From Kitasatospora herbaricolor (GTDB lineage Bacteria > Actinomycetota > Actinomycetes > Streptomycetales > Streptomycetaceae), in assembly GCF_030813695.1 (NCBI RefSeq), contig NZ_JAUSVA010000002.1, forward strand, positions 1,798,001 to 1,862,000: a stretch of 64,000 nt of DNA. The letters are read 5' to 3'. Below, piece after piece: positions 16,331 to 23,019 of the stretch (its first letter is position 1; each line of letters starts with the position of its first letter). The position numbers and the translations under genes were made by a program. A model generated the notes under the pieces. It was not told where the DNA came from. It worked only from the letters and a program-made list of their open reading frames with translations, and ran no database searches.

Positions 16331-16390
16331 GTGTCCACATTCCAGGCCCGGGCCGGGCAGGGACTGTCCACTCCTGTCCGCAGCTGTCCA
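16331..16390. promoter_or_regulatory. Heptamer direct repeats, 10-bp period, in the MFS promoter
   Basis: CTGTCCA (16364-16370), CTGTCCG (16374-16380) and CTGTCCA (16384-16390) step by exactly 10 bp. A fourth related GTGTCCA lies at 16331-16337. Same-face, same-direction heptamers suggest cooperative binding by an activator that sits in tandem. Distance to the MFS start is 57-83 bp. Confidence 0.5.
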
Positions 16391-16535
16391 CCCGGGTCGC
16401 CCCGGGCGGGCGCCCGCCGACCGTCCGCCGAGCACCGCCGACCGTGGCCGGCTGTCGTGCACCGGCGACCGGGCGAGGTGCCGTGCGGCTGCCGCGGCGC
16501 GCACGGAACGAGGCCGCGCGCCGGACGGAGCAGGG

Positions 16536-17192
16536 TCAGCTCGGGCGGCAGGCGGCGGTGAAGACCTTGGCCCGGCGGGTGATCTCGGCCCAGTCACCCG
16601 CGGCGACCACGGCGGGCGGGACGACGTCCGTCCCGGCGCAGACGGCGAGCGCGCCGTGGGCGAGGAACTCGGCGGCGTTGTCCGCGTTGACACCGCCGGA
16701 GGCGACCAGCGGTAGGCCGGGGTAGGGGCCGTTCAGGTCCTTGAAGTAGCCGGGGCCGAAGGCCTTCGCGGGGAAGATCTTCACGGCGGCGGCGCCCAGT
16801 TCGGCCGCCCGCGCGACCTCGGTGGGGGTGAGCGCGCCGAGCACCACGGGGACGCCGGCCGCGTGCGCGGCCCCGGCGACCTCGGGCCGGACGCCGGGGG
16901 TGACCAGGAAGGCCGCGCCGGCCCCGATGCCCTGCTCGGCCTGCCCGGCGGTCAGCACGGTGCCGACGCCGACCCGCCAGCCGGCGGCCGCGGCGCGGCA
17001 CAGATGATCCGTCACATCCGGTGTGGTGAAGGTGAATTCGACCCAGGTGATGCCGCCGGCGGCGAGGGCGGCGCAGAGCGCGGCGGCGTCGGGTATCCGC
17101 GGTGCGCGGACGACGGCGATCACCGGGTCCGCGGCCAGCGCGGCCCGGGTGTCGGCCAGGACGGTGCCGGTGGGGCTGCTGGGGTTGCTCAC
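16536..17192 (-). CDS. eda: 2-dehydro-3-deoxy-phosphogluconate (KDPG) aldolase
   Basis: A 218-residue class I aldolase of the KDPG/KHG family. Residues match the family: R29 in 'IAVVRA', catalytic base E52 in 'WVEFTFTT', 'GVGTVL' at 75-80, 'VTPG' at 97-100 and Schiff-base lysine K138 in 'AVKIFPA'. It splits KDPG into pyruvate and glyceraldehyde 3-phosphate. GTG 17192 overlaps the stop of the upstream deacylase gene as GTGA, so the two are translationally coupled. It is last in the minus-strand operon ammonia-lyase - deacylase - aldolase. With the divergent KDG-type kinase it completes a lower Entner-Doudoroff branch. Confidence 0.92.
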   Translation of the reverse strand: MSNPSSPTGTVLADTRAALAADPVIAVVRAPRIPDAAALCAALAAGGITWVEFTFTTPDVTDHLCRAAAAGWRVGVGTVLTAGQAEQGIGAGAAFLVTPGVRPEVAGAAHAAGVPVVLGALTPTEVARAAELGAAAVKIFPAKAFGPGYFKDLNGPYPGLPLVASGGVNADNAAEFLAHGALAVCAGTDVVPPAVVAAGDWAEITRRAKVFTAACRPS

Positions 17193-18832
17193 AGGGCTCG
17201 GGCTCCTTGTTCGGTGCGGCGCAGGGCGCGGCCGGGCAGGGCACCGGTGGTGCGGCCCCGCTCGACCACGGCGACGCCGTTGACGTAGACGTACTCGATG
17301 CCGGCGGCGGGCAGCCTGGGCTCGTCGAAGGTGGCGGTGTCCCGGACCATGGCGAGGTCGAACAGCACCAGGTCGGCGTGGTGGCCGGAGCGGATCAGGC
17401 CGCGCCGGTCCAGTCGCAGCCGGCGGGCCGGCCTGCCGGTCATCCGGGCGACCGTCTCCTCCAACGTGAGGACGCCCAACTCCCGGCTGTAGTGGCCCAG
17501 GTAGCGGGCGAAGGTGCCCCAGGCCCGGGGGTGCGGCCGGGCCCCGACCAGCAGGCCGTCACTGCCGGCGGTGTGCGCGGGGTGGCGCATGATCGCCCGG
17601 ACGTTCTCCTCGTGGCCGACGTGCTGGAGGATGGTGGTGGCCAGCCCGTCGTCCAGCAGCAGCTCGAAGAAGACCTCGGTGCCACCGCGTCCGCGCTCGG
17701 CGGCGAGGTCGGCGACCGTCCGCCCGACGGTGGCGGCGAGGGCCTGGTTGCCCACGCCGGAGATCTGGACGGTGGCCCAGTCGGTGACGACGCCGTGGCA
17801 GCCGTCACTGCCCTTCTCCTCCACCTCGATCCTGATCCGCTCGCGGGCGGCGGGGTCGGCGAGCCGGGCGAGGGTGGCGTCCGGGCCGCCCTCGGTGGCC
17901 CAACTGGGCAGCAGGGCGGCCAGGGTGGTGGAGCCGGGGAGGTAGGGGTAGCTGTCCAGGGTGAGGTCGCAGCCGTCCGCGATCGCCCGGTCGACCAGGT
18001 CCAGCAGTTCGCCGGCCCGGCCCCGGTTGACGCCGAAGTTCATCGTGGCATGGGTGAGGTGCAGCGGGCAGCCGGACTTCCGGGCGATCTCCACCATCTC
18101 CGCGTACCCCTCCAACGCCCCTGCTCCGTAGGAGCGTTGGTGCGGGGCGTGGTAGCCGCCGTGGGCGGCTACCACCTCGCAGAGGGCGACCAGCTCGTCG
18201 GTGCCGGCGTACATCCCGGGGGTGTAGGTGAGCCCGCTGGACATGCCGACCGCGCCCTCGCGCAGCCCCTGGGCGAGCAGGTGCCGCATCCGGTCGAGTT
18301 CGAGCGGCGTGGGCGGGCGGTCGTCCCAGCCCATCGCGAGCATCCGGACGGTGCCGTGCGGCACCAGGTAGCAGGCGTTGACGGCGATGCCCCGGTCGAG
18401 GCGGTCCAGGTACTCGCCGACGCTGCGCCAGGCCCAGTCGAAACCGGCCGGGTCGCCGTTCCAGCCGGCGATCTGGCGGCGCAGCGCGGGCAGGGTGCGG
18501 TCGTCGACGGGTGCGTAGGAGAGGCCGTCCTGGCCGAGCACCTCGCAGGTGACGCCCTGGGTGACCCGGGACGGGTGCTCGGGCTCGACCAGCAGCCGCA
18601 GGTCGGAGTGCGCGTGCATGTCGATGAAGCCGGGGGCGAGCACCAGCCCGTCGGCGTCGACGGTCCGGGCGCCGGCGGGGTCCCCGCCGAGGTCGGGGCG
18701 GCCGATCTCGGCGATCACCCCGTCGGTGACCCGGACGTCGGCGCGGTAGCGTTCGGCGCCGCTGCCGTCCACCACGGTGGCGCCGCGGAAGAGCAGGTCC
18801 GGCCGGGGTGCGGGAGCCTCGGGCCGGGCCAT
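17189..18832 (-). CDS. N-acyl-D-amino-acid deacylase (D-aminoacylase family amidohydrolase)
   Basis: A 547-residue metal-dependent amidohydrolase. The HxH metal motif is at H73/H75 (GFIDMHAHSD). C96 in 'GVTCEVLG' is the bridging cysteine typical of D-aminoacylases. 'HLTHATMN' supplies a later His, and the catalytic Asp is in 'AGSDGLLVG'. The family removes acyl groups from N-acyl-D-amino acids. Context with an ammonia-lyase, a KDG-like kinase and a KDPG aldolase suggests the true substrate may be N-acetyl-D-glucosaminate, which has a D-amino-acid-like alpha carbon. The frame is open far upstream, but that part is the shadow of the next gene. ATG 18832 touches the upstream stop (TGATG) and fits the family start. 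Confidence 0.9.
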   Translation of the reverse strand: MARPEAPAPRPDLLFRGATVVDGSGAERYRADVRVTDGVIAEIGRPDLGGDPAGARTVDADGLVLAPGFIDMHAHSDLRLLVEPEHPSRVTQGVTCEVLGQDGLSYAPVDDRTLPALRRQIAGWNGDPAGFDWAWRSVGEYLDRLDRGIAVNACYLVPHGTVRMLAMGWDDRPPTPLELDRMRHLLAQGLREGAVGMSSGLTYTPGMYAGTDELVALCEVVAAHGGYHAPHQRSYGAGALEGYAEMVEIARKSGCPLHLTHATMNFGVNRGRAGELLDLVDRAIADGCDLTLDSYPYLPGSTTLAALLPSWATEGGPDATLARLADPAARERIRIEVEEKGSDGCHGVVTDWATVQISGVGNQALAATVGRTVADLAAERGRGGTEVFFELLLDDGLATTILQHVGHEENVRAIMRHPAHTAGSDGLLVGARPHPRAWGTFARYLGHYSRELGVLTLEETVARMTGRPARRLRLDRRGLIRSGHHADLVLFDLAMVRDTATFDEPRLPAAGIEYVYVNGVAVVERGRTTGALPGRALRRTEQGARAL

Positions 18833-20157
18833 CAGAAGTACGTCCTGACCAGGCCGACGACCCGCGGCTCGGCACTGTCGGCGTCGTCGAGGACGGGGAT
18901 CATCGTCCACTTGTCGAAGGCCGTGCAGGGGTGCGAGAGGCCGAGCCGGACGACGGCGCCGACCGGGGCCTGCTCGCCGGCCCCCACCAGGAAGGCGTGC
19001 TGGTCGTTGAGTTGGCGGATCCGCGCCTCGGTGCCGGCGAGGCTCCGGACGCCGGACGTGGTGCGGACGCGCTGCGGCTCGGGCATCCCCTCGTCGAAGG
19101 GCAGGTCGCGCTTGCCGGCGTCCAGCAGGGAGAGGTCCGGTTCGGGGTGGGAGACCACCCGGGCCCAGCCGTGCAGGGCGGGGCGCAGCGGGGTGCCGGC
19201 ACCGCGGGCGAGCGGCGAGATGCCGCGGTAGAAGCCGTCGTCGTGGGCCAGGTAGGCGCCCGCCCGGATGACCACCAGGGCGTCGTCGAGGGGCTTCAAC
19301 TCCTCGACGACGGTGTCGAAGTAGGCGCTGCCGCCGGCGGTGACCAGCGGCCGCTGGCTCTCGTACCGGCCGGTCAGGGCGCGGTGCAGTTCGGCGAGCC
19401 GGCGCAGGTAGGCCCGGACGGTGGCGAGGGCCTGCTCGCCGGCGTCGTGCGCGAGCGCACCCTCGTAGCCGCCGACGCCGGCCAGGTGCAGGGTGGGTGC
19501 GGCGAGCACGGCCTCGGCGACCTGGACGGCCTCGGCCACCGTCCGGGCGCCGGTGCGTCCGGCGGGGCCGCCGAGTTCGACCAGCACCTCGACCGGGCGA
19601 CGGGCGCCGGCGGCGCGCAGCGCCTGGTCCATCATCCGGACGCTGTCGGCGCTGTCGACCCAGGAGGTGAAGGCGAAGCCGGGGTCGGTGTCGAGTTCGG
19701 CGGCGAGCCAGCCGAGTCCCGCCGGGTCGAGCAGGGTGTTGGCGAGCTGGATCCGGTCGACGCCGAAGGCACGGGCGACCCGCAGCTGCGGGAGGTTGGC
19801 CAGGGTGATGCCGTGGCTGCCTGCCTCGATCTGGGCCTGCCAGAGGGCGGGGGCCATGGTGGTCTTGCCGTGCGGGGCGAGCGCGACGCCGGCCTCGGCG
19901 CACCAGCGGGCCATGGTGGTGAGGTTGTGGTCGAGGGCGCCGGCGTCGAGGGTGAGCAGCGGGGTGCCGAGGTCGGCGAGGGCGGGCCGGCCGGCGAGGT
20001 ACTCGCGGACGGTCAGGCCCCGGGCGGCGGCCGGCAGTGCCTTGAACCGCCAGTCGAGGGTCTCCTCGGCGAGGGCGGCGACCTCGGCGGCGGCGATGCC
20101 GGGCCCGGTGCTGCTGCTCGCGTACGTGGTTCCGCTGCTTGCCTGCGTGTGATTCAC
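18832..20157 (-). CDS. DSD1 / D-threonine-aldolase-fold PLP enzyme (amino acid ammonia-lyase)
   Basis: A 441-residue fold-type III PLP enzyme. The Schiff-base lysine is K98 in 'LAPHGKTTM'. The C-terminal 'GLSHPCTAFDKW' gives H409 and C411, the zinc ligands of eukaryotic-type D-serine dehydratases. The same fold includes D-threonine aldolase and, to my recollection, D-glucosaminate dehydratase, which converts 2-amino-2-deoxy-D-gluconate into 2-keto-3-deoxy-gluconate plus ammonia. That activity would link the deacylase to the kinase and aldolase around it. GTG 20157 has GGAGG 6 nt upstream and excludes a non-family extension. It is first in the minus-strand operon. Confidence 0.88.
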   Translation of the reverse strand: MNHTQASSGTTYASSSTGPGIAAAEVAALAEETLDWRFKALPAAARGLTVREYLAGRPALADLGTPLLTLDAGALDHNLTTMARWCAEAGVALAPHGKTTMAPALWQAQIEAGSHGITLANLPQLRVARAFGVDRIQLANTLLDPAGLGWLAAELDTDPGFAFTSWVDSADSVRMMDQALRAAGARRPVEVLVELGGPAGRTGARTVAEAVQVAEAVLAAPTLHLAGVGGYEGALAHDAGEQALATVRAYLRRLAELHRALTGRYESQRPLVTAGGSAYFDTVVEELKPLDDALVVIRAGAYLAHDDGFYRGISPLARGAGTPLRPALHGWARVVSHPEPDLSLLDAGKRDLPFDEGMPEPQRVRTTSGVRSLAGTEARIRQLNDQHAFLVGAGEQAPVGAVVRLGLSHPCTAFDKWTMIPVLDDADSAEPRVVGLVRTYF

Positions 20158-20200
20158 CCTGTGCCTCCGGTTGTTCCTCGGTCCCGGCTCGGGCGGCGAG

Positions 20201-20252
20201 GTTGCAACATGTGCAACGACTATTGCATATGTTGATGAGACGGTTCTAGCAT
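20201..20252. promoter_or_regulatory. Candidate IclR operators and kinase promoter in the divergent spacer
   Basis: GTTGCA (20201-20206) and TGCAAC (20212-20217) form a dyad with a 5-nt spacer. A related TTGCATATGTTG starts at 20223, 21 bp after the first TTGCA. TAGCAT at 20247-20252 is a good -10 for the plus-strand kinase operon. With an 18-bp spacer its -35 would be TTGCAT at 20223-20228, so the second site overlaps the -35. This fits IclR repression of both arms. Confidence 0.5.
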
Positions 20253-20318
20253 CGGCGCGGAACACCGGTCAACGGATCACCGGGCGGCGAGGCCCCTGGC
20301 CTCGGAAGACCGGGCCAC

Positions 20319-20348
20319 GGGCCACGGGGCACCGGGCCACGGGGCACC
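20319..20348. repeat. Tandem 15-bp repeat upstream of the kinase
   Basis: GGGCCACGGGGCACC is exact at 20319-20333 and 20334-20348. Partial copies lie on both sides (about 20309-20318 and 20349-20375). It lies in the kinase 5' leader. Confidence 0.8.
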
Positions 20349-20402
20349 GGTCGGCGAAGCACCGGTCACGGGTCGACGGCATGACATGAGGGAGCGCACC
20401 AG

Positions 20403-21533
20403 ATGGCAGGTCAGGACACCGCGGCCACCGTGGACCCGGAGGCCGCCGACGGCCTCCCGGAGGCGGTGTGCCTGGGGGAGTCGATGGCCGTGCTGCTGCC
20501 CGAACGGCCGGGCCCGCTGGAGAGCGTCGAGGGCTTCCGGGTCTCGCTCGGTGGCGCCGAGTCGAACGTGGCGGGCGCGCTCTCGGCGCTGGGCGTGCGC
20601 AGCGGCTGGATCAGCCGGGTCGGCGACGACGGGTTCGGCCGGCGGCTGACGGCCGGGGTGGCCGCCCGCGGCGTGGACGTCTCGGCGGTCGTGGTCGACC
20701 CCACCCGCCCCACCGGGATCTACCTCAAGGAGGTCGGCGGCTCCACCGGCGAGCCGTACGACCTCGGCAGCGGACGCAGCCGGCTGCACTACTACCGGGC
20801 CGGCTCGGCCGCCGCCGCCCTCTCCCCCGACCTGCTCGCGGAGCCGGCGGCGGCCCGGCTGCTGGCCGGCGCCCGGCTGCTGCACCTGTCCGGGATCACC
20901 GCGGCGCTCTCCGACGGCTGCCTGGAACTGGTCCGGGCGCTGCTGGTCCGCCCGCGCCCGGCGGTCACCCGCGACCTGCTGGTCAGCTTCGACCTGAACT
21001 GGCGTCCGGCGCTGTGGCACGGCCGCGACCCGGCCGTGCTCCCGGCCCTGATGGACGCCGCCGACGTCCTGCTGCTCGGCGCCGACGAGGCCGAGGCCGT
21101 CCTCGGGACCGGTGACCCGCAGGCGCTGCGCGCCCGCTTCCCCTCCCCCGCCACCGTGGTGGTCAAGGACGCCGACCGGCTGGTGACCGCCGTCGGCCGG
21201 GACGGCACGGCGGTCGGCGAGGCCGCGCTGACCGTGGAGGTGGTCGAGGCGACCGGTGCCGGCGACGCCTTCGCCGCCGGCTACCTGGCCGGCACCCTGC
21301 GCGGCCTGGACCAGCGCCGCCGCCTGCGGCTGGGCCACCTCAGCGCCGCCTGCGCCCTGACCGCACCCGGCGACCAGGCCGAGCTGCCCGCGCGCGAGGT
21401 GGTCGCGGCCCTGCTGGACGCCTCGGCCGGGGACTGGGCCGCGACCCGGGTCTCGGCGGATGGCATCGTGTCCCCGGTACTTCCCGCGCTCCCGTCCCGG
21501 CAGGGCGCGTCCCCCGTGGTTGGAGCGAGATGA
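20403..21533 (+). CDS. PfkB-family sugar kinase, 2-keto-3-deoxygluconate kinase-like
   Basis: A 376-residue ribokinase-fold enzyme. N-terminal 'GESMAVLLPE' and 'FRVSLGGAESNVAGALSALG' match the KDG-kinase branch of PfkB. 'RSRLHYYRAGSAAAAL' resembles the KDG-binding 'YYR' loop. The C-terminal anion hole and catalytic base are in 'EATGAGDAFAAGY'. It should phosphorylate KDG to KDPG, the substrate of the aldolase at 16536. ATG 20403 has GGGAG 8 nt upstream. The ATGA overlap with the IclR gene (21530-21533) shows coupling. KDG specificity is inferred from motifs plus context. Confidence 0.87.
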   Translation: MAGQDTAATVDPEAADGLPEAVCLGESMAVLLPERPGPLESVEGFRVSLGGAESNVAGALSALGVRSGWISRVGDDGFGRRLTAGVAARGVDVSAVVVDPTRPTGIYLKEVGGSTGEPYDLGSGRSRLHYYRAGSAAAALSPDLLAEPAAARLLAGARLLHLSGITAALSDGCLELVRALLVRPRPAVTRDLLVSFDLNWRPALWHGRDPAVLPALMDAADVLLLGADEAEAVLGTGDPQALRARFPSPATVVVKDADRLVTAVGRDGTAVGEAALTVEVVEATGAGDAFAAGYLAGTLRGLDQRRRLRLGHLSAACALTAPGDQAELPAREVVAALLDASAGDWAATRVSADGIVSPVLPALPSRQGASPVVGAR

Positions 21534-22282
21534 GCCAGACCGTCACCCGTGCCCTGCGCCTGCTCGCCGAGCTCGGCGAGGGTGAGCGCTCCCTCGACCA
21601 GCTGGCCGAGCTGCTCGGCGTGCACAAGACCACCGCGCTGCGCCTGCTGCAGAGCCTTGAGGAGGAGCGTTTCGTCTACCGCGACGCGGCGTACCGCTAC
21701 CACCTGGGCGCCGGCCTGTTCGCGCTCTCCAGCCTGGCGCTGGAGCAGCGCGGGGTGCGCCGGGCGGCGGCACCGCACCTGGCGGCGCTGAACTCGGCGA
21801 CCGGCCAGACGGTCCACCTGGCCGCGTACGAGGGCGGCGAGGTGGTCTACATCGACAAGTACGACTCCCGGCACCCGGTGCGGATGTACTCGCGGATCGG
21901 CCTGCGGGCGGCGCTGCACTGCGCGGCGGTCGCCAAGGTGCTGCTCGCGGACCTGCCGGTGGCCGAGCGCCGCCGGGTGGTGGCGGGCATCGACTTCACC
22001 CCGTACACCGCCAACACGCTGACCACGCCCGAGGCACTGCTGGCCGAGCTGGACACCGTCGCGGCCCGCGGCTGGGCGCAGGACCACGCCGAGCACGAGT
22101 CCTTCATCAACTGTGTGGCGGCGCCGGTCCGGGACGCCACCGGCCGGGTGGTGGCGGCCGCCTCGATCTCGGTGCCCGACGTGGTGCTCCCGTACGAGCG
22201 GGTGCTGGAACTGCTGCCCCAGCTGCTGGCCACGGCCCGGGCGGTCTCCGCCGACTGCGGGCTGCCGCCGGGCACCGCCTGA
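21530..22282 (+). CDS. IclR-family transcriptional regulator
   Basis: A 250-residue IclR regulator. The N-terminal winged helix is at residues ~1-60 ('TRALRLLAELGEG', 'LDQLAELLGVHKTTALRLLQSLEEE'). The ligand-binding GAF-like domain follows, with 'AALHCAAVAKVLLA' and 'AAPVRDATGRVVAAASISVP', which are family signatures. It lies inside the operon of the KDG-like kinase, divergent from the deacylase operon. IclR proteins commonly sense a pathway intermediate such as KDG or KDPG and bind 12-17-bp dyads; the GTTGCA/TGCAAC dyad at 20201-20217 is the candidate site. Confidence 0.94.
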   Translation: MSQTVTRALRLLAELGEGERSLDQLAELLGVHKTTALRLLQSLEEERFVYRDAAYRYHLGAGLFALSSLALEQRGVRRAAAPHLAALNSATGQTVHLAAYEGGEVVYIDKYDSRHPVRMYSRIGLRAALHCAAVAKVLLADLPVAERRRVVAGIDFTPYTANTLTTPEALLAELDTVAARGWAQDHAEHESFINCVAAPVRDATGRVVAAASISVPDVVLPYERVLELLPQLLATARAVSADCGLPPGTA

Positions 22283-22411
22283 CCCGGCCTCACCCGACCG
22301 ACCAGCCTCACCCGGCCAACCGGCCGCCCCCCCACCCACACCCGTCCGCGCCGCGCCGCCCGCACGACCCGGCGCCGCACCAGCCCCGACCGACCGAGGA
22401 ACCCCCCGAAG

Positions 22412-22837
22412 ATGAGCGAGCACCCCACCATGAGCGACAAGGTCGAGATCCGTACCGACGGCGCCCCCGCCCCGGCCTGGATGTTCTCCCAGGGCGTCCG
22501 CAAGGGCCCGATCCTCCAGGTGTCCGGCCAGGGCCCGCAGGACCCGGCGACCGCCGAGTACCTCTTCCCCGGCGACGTGAAGGCGCAGACCCGGCGGACG
22601 CTGGAGAACGTCAAGGCCATCGTCGAGGCCGGCGGCGCGACCGTCGAGGACGTGGTGATGTTCCGCGTCTACCTCACCAAGCGCTCCGACTTCGCGCTGA
22701 TGAACGAGGTGTACGCCGAGTTCATCGACGAGAACATCAAGCCGGGCGGCGTGAAGCCCTGCCGCACGACGATCTTCTGCGAGCTGCCGCAGGAGCCGAT
22801 GCTGGTGGAGATCGACGCCCAGGCCGTGATCGGCTGA
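22412..22837 (+). CDS. RidA-family enamine/imine deaminase
   Basis: A 141-residue YjgF/YER057c/UK114 protein. It shows 'GPILQVSGQGPQDP', 'DVKAQTRRTLENVKAIVEAGGATVEDVVMFRVYLT' (cited as DVKAQTRRTLENVK and VEDVVMFRVYL) and the substrate-binding Arg in 'KPCRTTIFCELP'. RidA proteins hydrolyse reactive enamine/imine products of PLP dehydratases. A RidA next to a DSD1-type ammonia-lyase fits protection against or completion of its reaction. ATG 22412 is used; a second ATG at 22430 is possible and matches the family length equally well. It follows IclR by 129 bp, so it may have its own promoter. Confidence 0.9.
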   Translation: MSEHPTMSDKVEIRTDGAPAPAWMFSQGVRKGPILQVSGQGPQDPATAEYLFPGDVKAQTRRTLENVKAIVEAGGATVEDVVMFRVYLTKRSDFALMNEVYAEFIDENIKPGGVKPCRTTIFCELPQEPMLVEIDAQAVIG

Positions 22838-22860
22838 CGGACGGCGGGACGCCGCGGCCG

Positions 22861-22889
22861 GGCCCCGGACGGCAGGACCGTCCGGGGCC
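22861..22889 (+). terminator. Perfect 12-bp hairpin after ridA
   Basis: GGCCCCGGACGG (22861-22872) pairs with CCGTCCGGGGCC (22878-22889) around the 5-nt loop CAGGA. It lies 23 bp after the stop. Confidence 0.75.
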
Positions 22890-23019
22890 GCGCCGCGCCC
22901 GCCGCCCCGCCCGTCCCGGCCGGTGGCGCCGCCGGCCACCCGGACGCCCGCTCCGGTGGCGGGCCCGCCGCACCGCGCCAAAGCTGGGTTGACCTGCTCC
23001 CCGCCCAGGAGGCCCGGCC

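Noticed and set aside
18833..19903. Extension of the deacylase frame by ~350 codons at the N-terminus
   Set aside because: The extra part is Arg-rich and is a shadow of the PLP-enzyme gene on the same strand; ATG 18832 matches the family start.
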